The position numbers and the translations under genes were made by a program. Of a stretch of DNA of 40,647 nucleotides, positions 1 to 9,793 are shown piece after piece. The notes under the pieces are model-generated. The model was not told where the DNA came from. It saw only the letters and a list, made by a program, of their open reading frames with translations, and did not search any database. Source of the stretch: an uncultured Candidatus Poseidoniales archaeon (GTDB taxonomy: Archaea; Thermoplasmatota; Poseidoniia; Poseidoniales; Poseidoniaceae); the NCBI GenBank assembly GCA_905182715.1, contig CAJJCP010000019.1:1-40647 (forward strand). The letters run 5' to 3'. The stretch's first letter is position 1, and each line of letters opens with the position of its first letter.

Positions 1-1543
1 GGATTTGATTGATACCGATGGAGACGGCAGCGTTTCAATGAACGAAATTGTTCTTTGGATCAGTGCAGAGAATGAAGAGCCAATGTCTGAAATCGAAAAA
101 GAATACCTTGGAATAATGTTCATGATGTTTGATGCAGATGCCAATGCAATGCTCAACGCCTCTGAATTCCCTGACTTCTACTACGCTATGCAATCCCAAG
201 ACCACGACAACGGTGGAGACGATGGCGGAGAAACAAACATGGTTTGCTACGATATGGTCAACCACGTTGTCGTCGGAGGCTTCACGGATGCTACATCTTG
301 TGAAACTGCTGGTTACATGTGGGCTGACATGAGTCAATCCTCTGGTGGCGATGATCAGAACAACGCCGACACGGAAGACGAAGGCGATGAAATCGACTTT
401 ATGAACATCAATGTAATGTTTGAACAATGGCATGATGATTCCATGGAATTGGTTATCATCGAATTGGCAGTCATTGACAACGCCGAAGATATTGCACGCC
501 TCTCAATGATGGCTGACTCAATGTACGGTAACAACGACACTGTGCTCGACGAGTCAGAAGTTGACATGCTCATGGCCCTTTACGCAATGAACCTCGATAT
601 TGATGACATTTCAAAAGGAATGACACTTGACGGACAAAACGGAACAGCTGTTGACTTCTGGGTTGAAATTGACGGATTGCTCGAAGGCGATGATGTTGTC
701 TTTATTCGAGTTGGAACTGTTATTGAATTCCCAACAACTGCTTACGACAACTCCACCGCACACACGTTCGTGGTTATGGACGTGGAAGACGACCAGTCGA
801 ATGAAACAATGAATGATTCTATGGAAGATTCTATGGAAGATTCAGAAAACTGTCAAGATTATACAATCTGGATTCACAACTCTGAGACCTGGAATGTAGA
901 CAGTGCAACTGGATTCGCACTTGAAGAAACCAACAACGCTTGGTATGCTGATGAATGTGCACTTGATGACCAGGAGTCACTCATATTCACATTATCAAAG
1001 GTCGAAAACGCTACTCTACCTACTGAAGAAGACGATGACTGGACTTGGGAAGATGAAGAAATGAACATGTTCCCAGTCTGTGACTGGTACTACGCAGTCA
1101 CCTTCGCTAACGGTTCAATGATGGAAGACCAATGGATGCAAGATGCTCCAGAAAGTGGCGATTATATGATCACACTTGTGGACAATGCTTCCTATGACAT
1201 TTATGTGAAATGCTGGGACCCTGAACAAGGTAAGATGGTCGTTGATATCACCAGCCCACTTGGAAACAGTTCCAACACAAGCCTCGGATATGCAATGGGA
1301 TACATCTCATTCAAACTCCCTGCAGGAACTGGCGGAAACGTCACCTTTGATGTCACATGGACTGATGGATACTACACAGAAAGCGGAACCTTGACTGTTT
1401 ACGCAACTGGCGATGGAACCATTGACCTTTCCGATATTGAAGTCGCAGAATCAGAAGGTCTCCTTCCTGGATTCACTGCTGCTATGGGCGTTCTTGCAAT
1501 GCTTGGCGCTGCAATGATTGCTGGTCGCCGAAACAGAGCTTGA
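1..1543 (+). CDS. EF-hand-containing secreted/surface protein with PGF-CTERM-like tail (5' partial)
   Basis: The reading frame is open from the first bases, so the true start lies upstream of the window and about 513 residues are visible. It opens inside an EF-hand calcium loop (DTDGDGSVSMNE). A second, weaker EF-hand-like loop follows near residue 45 (DADANAMLNASE), and another D/N-rich loop near residue 175. The rest is very acidic, Met/Asp/Glu-rich, with no family I recognise; Cys residues are scattered. The last 26 residues are LPGF, a hydrophobic stretch, then an Arg-rich end (GRRNRA). That is the layout of archaeal PGF-CTERM sorting signals, which are cut and lipid-anchored by an archaeosortase. 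I infer an extracellular, calcium-binding, membrane-anchored protein. The function is unknown. Confidence 0.8.
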   Translation, partial: DLIDTDGDGSVSMNEIVLWISAENEEPMSEIEKEYLGIMFMMFDADANAMLNASEFPDFYYAMQSQDHDNGGDDGGETNMVCYDMVNHVVVGGFTDATSCETAGYMWADMSQSSGGDDQNNADTEDEGDEIDFMNINVMFEQWHDDSMELVIIELAVIDNAEDIARLSMMADSMYGNNDTVLDESEVDMLMALYAMNLDIDDISKGMTLDGQNGTAVDFWVEIDGLLEGDDVVFIRVGTVIEFPTTAYDNSTAHTFVVMDVEDDQSNETMNDSMEDSMEDSENCQDYTIWIHNSETWNVDSATGFALEETNNAWYADECALDDQESLIFTLSKVENATLPTEEDDDWTWEDEEMNMFPVCDWYYAVTFANGSMMEDQWMQDAPESGDYMITLVDNASYDIYVKCWDPEQGKMVVDITSPLGNSSNTSLGYAMGYISFKLPAGTGGNVTFDVTWTDGYYTESGTLTVYATGDGTIDLSDIEVAESEGLLPGFTAAMGVLAMLGAAMIAGRRNRA

Positions 1544-1557
1544 TTCACAACAGTTGA

Positions 1558-1619
1558 CATGTGGAGCAATCCACATGATGCTGACGAACTCAAAGGCCAT
1601 GCTCGTGAAGTGATTCACG
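1558..1619 (+). other. Two consecutive hairpins with GNRA-type loops in the 3' region
   Basis: Two perfect inverted repeats lie just after the stop of the EF-hand protein. The first has an 8-bp stem CATGTGGA/TCCACATG (1558-1565 and 1570-1577) closing a GCAA loop. The second has a 6-bp stem CGTGAA/TTCACG (1604-1609 and 1614-1619) closing a GTGA loop. Both loops fit GNRA. The 142-bp gap to the convergent gene at 1686 holds no other gene that I can see. They could be RNA-stabilising 3' UTR hairpins or part of a small RNA. Confidence 0.45.
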
Positions 1620-1685
1620 CGCGGTTTGAAACTGATGTACGTCCTCGATAGATGTCGTAACGAGATTCACGTCTGCTTGGTAAAG

Positions 1686-1880
1686 TCAGAATGAGGCGAA
1701 TCGAAAGAGCACCTTCGATACGGCACTCAGCATGAGGACGATCATAAACGAGGCGAGAGCCCAGCGAGCCCACGGGCGGTCTGGCTTTTCAGGGGGCCAC
1801 GGGTCAATTCCCAAGGCTTCGGCTTCACGAACAAGTGCTGCAAGTTCTTGCAGTTCTTCTTCAACCGATTGCGCCGCCAT
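1686..1880 (-). CDS. Small single-pass membrane protein (64 aa)
   Basis: This short frame has an amphipathic, Glu/Leu-rich N-terminal half (residues 1-25, likely helical). A Pro/Trp-rich linker (DPWPPEKPDRPWARW) follows, then one hydrophobic helix at about residues 41-60. That design is typical of small archaeal membrane proteins. It starts with ATG at 1880 and is convergent to the upstream surface-protein gene and divergent from the Nudix-MBL gene. I do not recognise a family. The clear domain layout argues that it is real, but its shortness leaves doubt. Confidence 0.5.
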   Translation of the reverse strand: MAAQSVEEELQELAALVREAEALGIDPWPPEKPDRPWARWALASFMIVLMLSAVSKVLFRFASF

Positions 1881-1972
1881 GCATTATGGCAGCAGTGGGC
1901 CCTACATGACTTTCACGCCTTACCAGCGGTTGAGAAACAAAGCCTTGAAGCCAATGGCGAACAGCGAATTGT

Positions 1973-3480
1973 ATGAGTGAAGTTCCCGAAGGCATGTCAC
2001 TGGGTCCGCAACAGCGTCGGCCACCTCGGCCAACAGCCACCATGACGATGACTCGTGATGGAGAAGGCGGTATCGAAGTCTTGCTTGGCCTTCGTTCAGA
2101 AACAATGGTAGCATTCCCTGGTTACTGGGCCTTCCCCGGTGGTGGATTGTCACGCGTGGATGCAGCAGCCGTTGAGGACATTGGAAGGTTTTGAAGGTCC
2201 TGAAGCAAAAGCCATTGCTTGTATTCTCCGGGAAATGAGTGAGGAATTAGGACTCGCACCGTCCGAACACGGATTGGTTGCGCTACCACTTGAGGCTCGC
2301 CAAGAAATTGTTGCTGATAAAAGTCGATACTTACCACTTGCACTCAGAAGGGGCATTTCCGTATGATACTCGCTCCCTCAGGGTGTTAAGTCACCGAATC
2401 ACCCCTCCTTTTGGCCCAATTCAATTTGATAATGCTTTCATGCACCTTCATGCCGGTCTTGCCAAAGATGTACCAGAAATAGACCTCGAACCGCAAACTG
2501 AATTCACTGAAATCCTATGGGCAACACCAAATGAAATCCTGCAGAAATGGGCAAGTCATGAAATGAAGGTCGCTCCACCAGTCGTTACCCTCCTTATGGA
2601 AATTGAACGTACACTCGAACGTAAAGGCCGTGATATGCTCGAAGCGGCCCGTGACATCAGTGAACGATTACCTAGCCGTCGCTCGATCTTGTTTGCTCAT
2701 GGCGTTGAAGTGGTACCGGTGAGAACAGCCACTCTCCCACCTGCTGACCATACCAATTGCTATCTTGTTGGCGACCCTGAAGGTGACTTCATTCTGGTTG
2801 ACCCTGCATCTCATCTACGTGAAGGGATGGAAGACATGGCCAAAGCAGTTGACCGACACAAAGGGACACTCATTGCAATGATGTTTACCCACTCACATGG
2901 CGACCATGTGGGCGATATCGGATTGCTTCGAGAAGCGTTTGATGTCCCGATTTGGGGCAGTGAATATACGGCTCGTACCGTCGAATGCCAACGAATACTC
3001 ACCGAAGGCGAGATGCTTGAACTCGGCAATCAGACATGGCAGGTCCTCATCACACCTGGTCACCACCCCGGGCACATCTGCTTACTTGGTGACGCTGGAC
3101 TTATTGCTGGAGATATGGTGGCAGGTATTGGCACCATTCTTATTCCACCACATACTGGAGACATGAACATCTACATGGAACAACTTGAACGCCTGAAGAG
3201 GCTCACGCCACACCTCTTGTTTCCGAGCCATGGACCAGTCATAGCCCTCCCGACAATGAAATTCGACCACTACTTATCCCACCGAAAAGCACGCCATGAT
3301 GCCGTCTACGCTGCTGTCAAGTCGGGGATTCAATCGCTCCCAGACATTGCCAAAGCAGCCTATGCAGACACCCCTGATGCACATCCCGGTCTTGCTGTTG
3401 ACCAAACGCTCTCACACCTCATGTCGCACCAGCGTGCTGGTACAATCGTTGAGGATTCCACCAAGTGGTCTGTTCAATGA
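1973..3480 (+). CDS. Nudix hydrolase-metallo-beta-lactamase fusion (frame broken twice)
   Basis: About 500 residues are spread over three frames. The first frame (1973 to about 2180) gives a Nudix beginning with FPGYWAFPGGGL. The second (about 2180-2350) carries the Nudix box REMSEELGLAP. The third (about 2350-3480) carries the end of the Nudix domain (HRITPPFGPIQFDNAF, as in NUDT19-like enzymes) and then an MBL-fold domain. The MBL metal ligands are all visible: HSHGDH, the His of PGHHPGH, the Asp of AGDM, and the His of PSHGP. The MBL part resembles LACTB2/glyoxalase-II-like hydrolases. Both steps are +1 and homology continues across them, so the assembly probably has two extra bases. The likely role is hydrolysis of a nucleotide-linked or CoA-type compound followed by a (thio)ester or phosphodiester. 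The substrate is unknown. Confidence 0.75.
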
Positions 3481-3505
3481 ACCAAACCTTAGAACACCCC
3501 CTCCG

Positions 3506-3517
3506 TTAGGAGGATTT
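3506..3517 (+). promoter_or_regulatory. Strong Shine-Dalgarno site for the MDR dehydrogenase
   Basis: TTAGGAGGATTT stands directly before the ATG at 3518. It complements the 16S rRNA 3' end well and decides the start against the longer open frame upstream. Most other genes here lack such a site, which suggests that short-leader or leaderless translation is common in this genome. Confidence 0.7.
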
Positions 3518-4537
3518 ATGCCTCGTAGAGTTGAATTTACCAAAGCCGGCTCACCGAGTACGATTCGAATAGCTGAAATGCCGATGCCAGAGCCTAAAAC
3601 CGGTGAAGTGCGAGTCAAGGTGGCTTTTGCTGGAATCAACTTTGCAGACCTTTTGATGCGTCTCGGATTCTATCAACCTCGACCACCTTATCCGTTTACT
3701 CCAGGTTACGAAGTCAGCGGTGTCATCGATGCTGTAGGCGATGAAAAAACTGGATTTACCGTTGGACAACGAGTCGTCGCTGCAATGTCCACCGGCGGTC
3801 AAGCAAGCCATGTCGTTGTTGACCAAAACCGTGTATTACTACTTCCTGACGAGATCGAATTAGATGTTGCGGCAGCCATGCCCGTGACCTACCTTACAGC
3901 CCACCATATGCTGCATCATTTAGGCCACATGACAAAAGATGAGTCCGTATTGATTCATGGCGGTGCTGGAGGCGTAGGTACTGCTGCTCTCCAATTATGC
4001 CAATTAGCCGGCGTTACCAAGGTCTGGGCAACAGCCTCTGGCTCGAAATCGAAGATCATTGAATCACTCGGTGGTCGAGCAATCGACCGGCATAATGAGG
4101 ATTTTGTGAGTATCATCAAGAAAGAAACTGAAGGTGCTGGAGTCGACCATATCCTTGACCCAATCGGCGGGGACCATCTTACTCGTTCTCTCTCAGTGCT
4201 GAAAGAAGGTGGACGCCTCTATACTTACGGAATGTCTGCTGCCGCCCCAACAGCGAAACGCTCTCTTCTTCGAACCTATTTGGCATGGAGAAAAACTCCT
4301 GCATTCGACCCACTTCGTTTGATGACACGAAACCGAGGTGTGTTTGGTGTCCACATGGGGACATGGAAGGATGAAAAAGTAATGCAAGCACAACTCCAAA
4401 AAATCTTGGAGGGAATAATGAGCGGGGCTCTCTCGCCGGTTATTGATTCAGTGTTTGATGTTGAAAATGTAGCAGAGGCGCATCAATATCTGCACGATGG
4501 GAAAAACATTGGAAAAGTTCTACTTCGTTTCAAGTGA
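3518..4537 (+). CDS. NADPH:quinone oxidoreductase-like MDR dehydrogenase
   Basis: This 339-residue protein belongs to the zinc-independent medium-chain dehydrogenase/reductase family. The N-terminal GroES-like domain has GINFADLLMRLGFY and PFTPGYEVSGV. The Rossmann domain has the NADPH-binding glycine motif HGGAGGVGTAALQL near residue 150. There is no structural-zinc Cys cluster, as in quinone oxidoreductases. The frame is open further upstream, but I place the start at 3518. There ATG follows a strong TTAGGAGGATTT ribosome site, one of the few clear Shine-Dalgarno sites in the window, and the family N-terminus begins there. It lies 37 bp after the Nudix-MBL stop and may be co-transcribed. 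The likely substrate is a quinone or enone. The family is certain; the substrate is not. Confidence 0.88.
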   Translation: MPRRVEFTKAGSPSTIRIAEMPMPEPKTGEVRVKVAFAGINFADLLMRLGFYQPRPPYPFTPGYEVSGVIDAVGDEKTGFTVGQRVVAAMSTGGQASHVVVDQNRVLLLPDEIELDVAAAMPVTYLTAHHMLHHLGHMTKDESVLIHGGAGGVGTAALQLCQLAGVTKVWATASGSKSKIIESLGGRAIDRHNEDFVSIIKKETEGAGVDHILDPIGGDHLTRSLSVLKEGGRLYTYGMSAAAPTAKRSLLRTYLAWRKTPAFDPLRLMTRNRGVFGVHMGTWKDEKVMQAQLQKILEGIMSGALSPVIDSVFDVENVAEAHQYLHDGKNIGKVLLRFK

Positions 4538-4582
4538 GGATTGAAGAAGCGTCGGCTGCAGGTATGTTCGAGGGCGAGATGC

Positions 4583-6759
4583 ATGAAAGCAACAATGTCG
4601 GGCTTTGACTTACGTGCGGTTGCCCGTGAGTTGAACGAATACGCTGGCGCTTATGTCAAGAAGGCCTACATGCCGCACTATGAACAAATTGTATCTGCGT
4701 ATTAACCCCAAAGACATGGATCAGTTCGATTTAGTGCTGGTGCGTGGCGCTCGTATCTACACATCGAATAGAGACCGCCCAATGCCCATGGTACCTCCTC
4801 CTTTTGCTATGGTCCTTCGAAAGCATCTGAAAAATGCCCGAATGATCGGCGTTCGACAACTTGGGTTTGACCGAGTTTTGTGTTTCAATTTCGATACGAA
4901 ATTTGGACAATATCATCTCTATGTCGAGGTTTTTCGTGATGGTAATATCATTCTCACCGATGCGGAAGACACGATTATTCTGCCTCTGACTCATGCATCT
5001 TATGCAGGCCGTACGCTGAAAAAAGGGGTCACCTATCAACCGCCACCACCGGCAATGGACCCCCATGAGATTGAATTAGCACACCTCGTTGAAATGTTTG
5101 AATCTTCAGACCGAGACCTTGTTTCAACCCTTGGTGGTAAAGTCAATCTCGGTGGCACCCATGCAAACGCAGTCTGTGCACTGGCGGGCATGGAGCCCAA
5201 CATCGACACCCAGCGTTGCTGACGCAGAGAAAGTGCATGCAGCACTCAAGTCTCTGCTCAATGACTTAGCAGAGAGTCGCGAAGGATACCTCCTTCTCAA
5301 ACCTGACAAAGAAAACTCGAATGAAGAGCTTGAATCCCAAGCAGCGAGTCACGAACCAAATGGGAAGAGAGACCGCTTCTTTGAACAATTTGCATGTGAA
5401 GCAACACCGACCCTTTTACCAAATCATCATCAATTCACGAAGGTAACGTTTCCAACGCTGTGTGAATCGGTCGATGCATGGAAAGGTGCCCATGATGCAA
5501 TGGCATTAGCCCGACGTGAAGCTGAAAAATTGGATATCGCTGCACCAGGACGTGGCCACTCAACAGATGTTGAGCGATTAGAACGCCGGAAAGTACAGCA
5601 GGAAAAAGCACTCGAAGGTTTCTCTGTGAAAATCGAGAAGCAACAAATGCTTGGACACCTTATTCAAAATAACTGGACGCACATTGAAAGTCTACTTTCA
5701 CAAGTATCTGCTGCGATTGAAGAGAAAGGTTGGAAGCAAGTCAAAAAAGACGTAAAGGAAATCCCTTGGATTGTGTCATTGAATCCTGCAGGACGTAGTT
5801 TTGTAACGGTTTTACCTGACGATGAGAGCCTACCAAATGGCCCTCAAGCAACCCTTTCGTTGGATGAGAATGTCCACCAGAATGCTCAACGCCATTTTGA
5901 AGCAGCCCGTAAACAAAAGGACAAAACGAAAGGAGCTGTTGAAGCGCTTGAAGAAACAACTCTTTTCTTACAGCGTGCAAAAAAGAAAGAAGTGAAACAG
6001 CAAGAGAGCGGTAAACTCAACAAAATCAAACGGAGTAAACGCCTTTGGTTTGAAAATCACCGCTGGAGTATGATCAGTGGAGGGCATTTACTGGTCGGTG
6101 GAAAAGACGCAAAAGGAAACGATGCGATTGTCAAGAAACATCTTTCAGGTTCTGACATGTACCTTCACGCCGACTTACACGGTGCCCCAAGTTGCAGTTT
6201 ACGAGCAACTCAAGGGTTTGCTGAAGACCAACATAAGCCCGCCCATATTCCAGATGATGTCCCTGCTTTCCGACTGATTGACAAACTCGGTGATGAACGT
6301 ATTACACCCGAAAAACTCGAGGAAGCCGCTACTTTAGCACTGTGTTGGAGCCGTGCATGGGCAGGAGGCGGAGCACATGGCACAGTCTACTCAGTCAAAC
6401 CTGCTCAAGTTTCAAAGACTGCCCAAACGGGAGAATACGTTGGCAAGGGTGCATTCATTGTACGAGGTCAACGGCAATGGTTCAAAGATTTAGATGTACA
6501 AATCGGAATCGGAATTGTTGCTATCAACGGAGTACCTCTCCTCATGGGAGGATTGCCGGAGACCATACGTTCAATCTGTCAACGGTTCGCAATTCTACGA
6601 CCAGGGTTAGTGAAAAAAGAACAACTCGCCAATCGAATTTACAAAAATACGGGTTTAATGACCGATGATGTGCTACCGGTCTTACCGGGTGCTGCAGAAA
6701 TCATTGAAGATAATGGAATCTTTAGCCCTGCTAAAAAACAAGTTCAGGAAGAAGAGTGA
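4583..6759 (+). CDS. rqcH: RqcH/NEMF-family (NFACT) ribosome quality-control protein (frame broken twice)
   Basis: About 725 residues are spread over three frames. The first piece, from 4583 (or ATG at 4595), begins MSGFDLRAVARELNEYAGAY, the start of the NFACT-N domain. The frame steps near 4692 into EQIV-LRINPKD, and again near 5210 into VADAEKV. NFACT-N keeps the conserved Asp-Arg (GFDRVLCFNF). A Lys/Glu-rich coiled-coil follows (roughly 5500-6020). The NFACT-R domain has HRWSMISGGHLLVGGKDAKG, the HADLHGAP motif and QVSKTAQTGEYVGKGAF. The family binds 50S subunits carrying stalled peptidyl-tRNA and recruits tRNA-Ala for C-terminal tailing. Each break behaves like one extra base (an A near 4692, a C in a CCC run near 5210). 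The gene ends 3 bp from the convergent helicase gene. Confidence 0.9.
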
Positions 6760-6762
6760 AAC

Positions 6763-8415
6763 TCACTTTCGATCTCGACTGTAGCCGCCTTTATTGCCGC
6801 CATAGCCACCGCTTGATTGTGGCTTCTGACCACCTTGGTAGCCTTTGCTTGAACTCTTACTTGGCTTGAAATTCTGACCGCGTGCTTCGCCACGGTATCC
6901 ACCGCCACCGCCGCCGCCATTACTGCTGCCGCCATCGGAATTTCGACCACCGCCACGGTATCCACCGCCGCCACCGCCACGGCCTCCGCCGCCACCGCCA
7001 CGACCACCGCCGCCACCGCCACGACCTCCGCCGCCACCGCCGCCACGATATCCGCCGCCGCCTCCGCGACCACCGCTTGAATTTCCTCGGCCACCGCCGC
7101 CACCGCCACGGTATCCACCGCCACCGCCACGTCCACCGCCGCCACGACCACCGCCACCGCCGCCACGGTATCCACCGCCGCCGCCGCCGCGACCGCCACC
7201 GCCATTTCGTTGGCTGTAGTGACCATTATTTCCACCTGAATTTTCATTTCTTGGACGTTGCCGTCGTTCAGCTGCAATAAATTCGACTTCGAACTCGGGT
7301 AATGTTGTAAATTCCGGAGGTTCAAATTCAACACGAATTCCAACTTCACGTTGGATTTTACCGTATTGCTTTTTTTGTGGTTTTTGAACTAAAGAGATGA
7401 CGATACCGGTTGCACCACCACGGGCTGTTCGGCCACTGCGGTGTTTGTATGCCTTGCCGTTTTCCGGTGGATCGTAATGAATCACGCAGTTGACACCCTC
7501 AACGTCAATACCTCGTGCTGCAACATCGGTTGCGATAAGTGCCATGCATTCTCCATGTTGGAAGCGAGACATTGCACCATCACGCTGGCGTTGAGACAAT
7601 CCACCGTGAAGCGTTTCAATAGCCATTCCATCATATTGCATTTCTTCTCCGACACGGTCAACACCGTTTCGGGTTCGACAAAAGATGATTGTTCGACCAC
7701 ATTTACGTATGATTTCAGAGGAGATCGTTGATTTTTTAGAGTTTGGCATCAACCAAAAGTAATGCGTCATACTTTCCATTGTTACTTCTTTTGGACCGAC
7801 TTCGATTGTCACTGGGTCTGTCTGGTAATCACGTACTAAGTCAGCGACTTCGTCGTCCAAAGTTGCACTGAATAAAATTGTTTGACGGTCTGATTTACAC
7901 TTGTCGAGAATTTTACATACTGGTTCCATGAAACCCATATCCGCCATTCTGTCTGCTTCATCGAGAACGACAACGCCAACATCTTCCAAAGACACTGCGC
8001 CACGGTCCATCATATCGATCAATCGACCAGGACATGCGACGAGGATGTCAACTCCTCGGTCAAGAGACCGGAATTGCTTGTTGTATGAACTTCCACCATA
8101 CATTGCAAGAACGTACAATTGGAGTTCGTAAGCAAGGGGATCTAGCACTTTGAAAATCTGTTCTGCCAATTCACGAGTTGGTGTAAGAATAAGAGAAGTT
8201 GGTCGACGAGGTTCCGCTTCTTGTGTTCGTGCAAGCAAGGGTAATCCAAACGCAAGCGTCTTTCCTGAACCCGTTGGAGCACGGCAACAAACGTCACGTC
8301 CAAGCATTCCGTGTGGAATCGATTCAAGTTGAACTTCAAATGGTTCAAGAATGCCTTGTTTTTTCAAGACTTCAACTATAACAGGCTCAACGCCAAGATC
8401 TTCGAACGATACCAT
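6763..8415 (-). CDS. DEAD-box RNA helicase with long RGG/GGY-rich tail
   Basis: This protein has 550 residues. The start is placed at ATG 8415 (MVSFEDLGVEP), where the helicase fold begins; the longer open frame overlaps the thiolase gene. Motifs appear in order: Q motif region (PFEVQLESIP), motif I APTGSGKT, PTRELAEQ, VLDEADRMADMGF, SAT, IIFCRTRNGVDRVG, ATDVAARGIDV and HRSGRTARGG. After residue about 400 comes a roughly 100-residue Gly-rich tail of GGYRGGGGGG and GRGGGG units, ending in a Lys/Ser-rich segment. Such tails bind RNA and drive clustering in cold-adapted bacterial (CsdA-like) and eukaryotic (Ded1-like) helicases. The predicted role is RNA unwinding in ribosome assembly or mRNA decay. 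Confidence 0.93.
   Translation of the reverse strand: MVSFEDLGVEPVIVEVLKKQGILEPFEVQLESIPHGMLGRDVCCRAPTGSGKTLAFGLPLLARTQEAEPRRPTSLILTPTRELAEQIFKVLDPLAYELQLYVLAMYGGSSYNKQFRSLDRGVDILVACPGRLIDMMDRGAVSLEDVGVVVLDEADRMADMGFMEPVCKILDKCKSDRQTILFSATLDDEVADLVRDYQTDPVTIEVGPKEVTMESMTHYFWLMPNSKKSTISSEIIRKCGRTIIFCRTRNGVDRVGEEMQYDGMAIETLHGGLSQRQRDGAMSRFQHGECMALIATDVAARGIDVEGVNCVIHYDPPENGKAYKHRSGRTARGGATGIVISLVQKPQKKQYGKIQREVGIRVEFEPPEFTTLPEFEVEFIAAERRQRPRNENSGGNNGHYSQRNGGGGRGGGGGGYRGGGGGGRGGGGRGGGGGYRGGGGGGRGNSSGGRGGGGGYRGGGGGGGRGGGGGGRGGGGGGRGGGGGGYRGGGRNSDGGSSNGGGGGGGYRGEARGQNFKPSKSSSKGYQGGQKPQSSGGYGGNKGGYSRDRK
6895..7205 (-). repeat. GC-rich trinucleotide-like repeat encoding the RGG/GGY tail
   Basis: This stretch is nearly pure GGN/CGN codons when read on the minus strand (CCGCCACCG-type units on the plus strand). 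It encodes five YRG blocks separated by Gly and Arg-Gly runs. Its base composition differs sharply from its surroundings. It also creates long spurious open frames in other phases. The length is likely to vary between relatives by slippage. Confidence 0.85.
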
Positions 8416-8503
8416 GAGTTCTACCCCATTTGGAGGCCGTTGTCCTGCCCTATTTGATACCCACAGTCGGAAAAACCGTTTTTTAGGGGTCTCAACAGTT
8501 GCT

Positions 8504-9697
8504 TCAAGAGCGCCGAACAAGCATAGCAACAGCATTACCGCCGCCAAGGCAGAGCGTTACAATTCCAGAATTTGCTTCACATCGGCGCATGACGCCAAGA
8601 AGAGTAATCAGACAACGTGTGCCGCTTGAACCGAGAGGATGTCCAAGACTTACTGCCCCTCCATGAAGATTAAATCGATCTTCGGGGATGTTCAATTCTT
8701 GTGCCACTGCACATGATGCTGAGGCAAAGGCTTCATTGTGTTCATAGATGTCGACATCTAAGACATCCAGTTGGTTCCGTTCTAAGAGCATCTTAACTGC
8801 GGGAATAGGAGCACTCATCACTCGTTCCGGCTCTATACCACTGGTGCAATAATCGTCAATATATGCAAGGATTTCCCAACCTTGTTGCTTGGCATATTCT
8901 GCGTTAGCAAGAACGACTGCACTCGCACCATCATTGAGCGTGCTTGCATTACCTGCTGTCACTTGTCCGTCTTTCTGAAACACTGGGCGGAGTTTTGAGA
9001 GTGATTCAGCATCCGTGTCTGCTCGAACGCCTTCATCCTGGGAAAACTGAACTGCAGGGCCTCTTCGTTGAGGGATCTCAACAGTGAATGTTTCCCAATC
9101 AAACCATCCGTTGGTTTGGGCTTGGGCCGCCCTTTGATGGCTTCGAGCTGCAAATAAATCTGATTGAGTACGAGTAATCGAACATTCCTTGGCAACTGTT
9201 TCACCAGTATTCCCCATGTGAACATCATTGTAGCCGTCCCACAATCCGTCGTGAATCATCGAGTCAACAAGAGTCGAATCGCCCATTTTCGAGCCTTTTC
9301 GATGGTTCATCAAAAGGTGAGGAGAATTAGACATACTTTCCATTCCACCTGCGATGATGACATTGTATTCACCTGCACGGATACTGTTTGCAGCAAGCAT
9401 AGCTGCTTTGAGAGAACTCCCACAGACTTTGTTGATGGTTACGCAGGGTGTCGTTACCGGCAAACCTGAGCCCAGAGCGACTTGTCGTGCTGGGTTTTGT
9501 CCTGAACCTGCCTGTAAAACTTGACCGAATATGACCTCATCAACGCCACCTTGGTCAGGCTGAATCCCAACACGCTCACACACTTCTTTGACGGCAAGAA
9601 TGCCAAGATCGACCGCACTCATGGTGGTTAACGAGCCCATGAACTTACCAATTGGAGTTCGTGCAACGCCACAAATAGCGACTTTCGGTTGGCTCAT
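8504..9697 (-). CDS. Acetyl-CoA C-acetyltransferase (thiolase)
   Basis: This 397-residue thiolase has the usual family length. The start is at ATG 9697 (MSQPKVAICGVARTPIG). An alternative ATG at 9739 adds 14 residues that do not match the family. The nucleophile Cys is in NKVCGSSLKA, the NEAFA motif is present, the catalytic His lies in GGAVSLGHPLGSSGTR, and the second Cys is in CLGGGNAVA. GNASTLNDGASAVV is also typical. The protein condenses two acetyl-CoA or cleaves acetoacetyl/3-ketoacyl-CoA. In archaea this serves the mevalonate pathway or fatty-acid degradation. No hydroxymethylglutaryl-CoA synthase or acyl-CoA dehydrogenase lies nearby to decide. It is divergent from the RNase PH gene across 96 bp. 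Confidence 0.93.
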   Translation of the reverse strand: MSQPKVAICGVARTPIGKFMGSLTTMSAVDLGILAVKEVCERVGIQPDQGGVDEVIFGQVLQAGSGQNPARQVALGSGLPVTTPCVTINKVCGSSLKAAMLAANSIRAGEYNVIIAGGMESMSNSPHLLMNHRKGSKMGDSTLVDSMIHDGLWDGYNDVHMGNTGETVAKECSITRTQSDLFAARSHQRAAQAQTNGWFDWETFTVEIPQRRGPAVQFSQDEGVRADTDAESLSKLRPVFQKDGQVTAGNASTLNDGASAVVLANAEYAKQQGWEILAYIDDYCTSGIEPERVMSAPIPAVKMLLERNQLDVLDVDIYEHNEAFASASCAVAQELNIPEDRFNLHGGAVSLGHPLGSSGTRCLITLLGVMRRCEANSGIVTLCLGGGNAVAMLVRRS

Positions 9698-9793
9698 ACC
9701 ACGCCTAATCGACTGGTATTCTTCAATGTGCGCGCACATCTCTTCGGCAGGATTGAGGAGAAGACTTGATGAAGTGAAGGTACTGGCGACACC

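Noticed and set aside
1973-6759. Stop-codon recoding (readthrough, pyrrolysine) to explain the split genes
   Set aside because: The continuing homology is in a different frame, not after an in-frame stop, so recoding of a stop does not explain it.
6882-7280. Long His/Arg-rich open frame opposite the helicase tail, and an Ala/Val-rich one in a third frame
   Set aside because: Both are by-products of the GGN repeat that encodes the RGG tail. The helicase frame has full domain support.
8416-8547. Longer helicase N-terminus from 8547
   Set aside because: The extension overlaps the thiolase 3' end by 44 bp and has no helicase similarity. ATG 8415 starts exactly at the fold.
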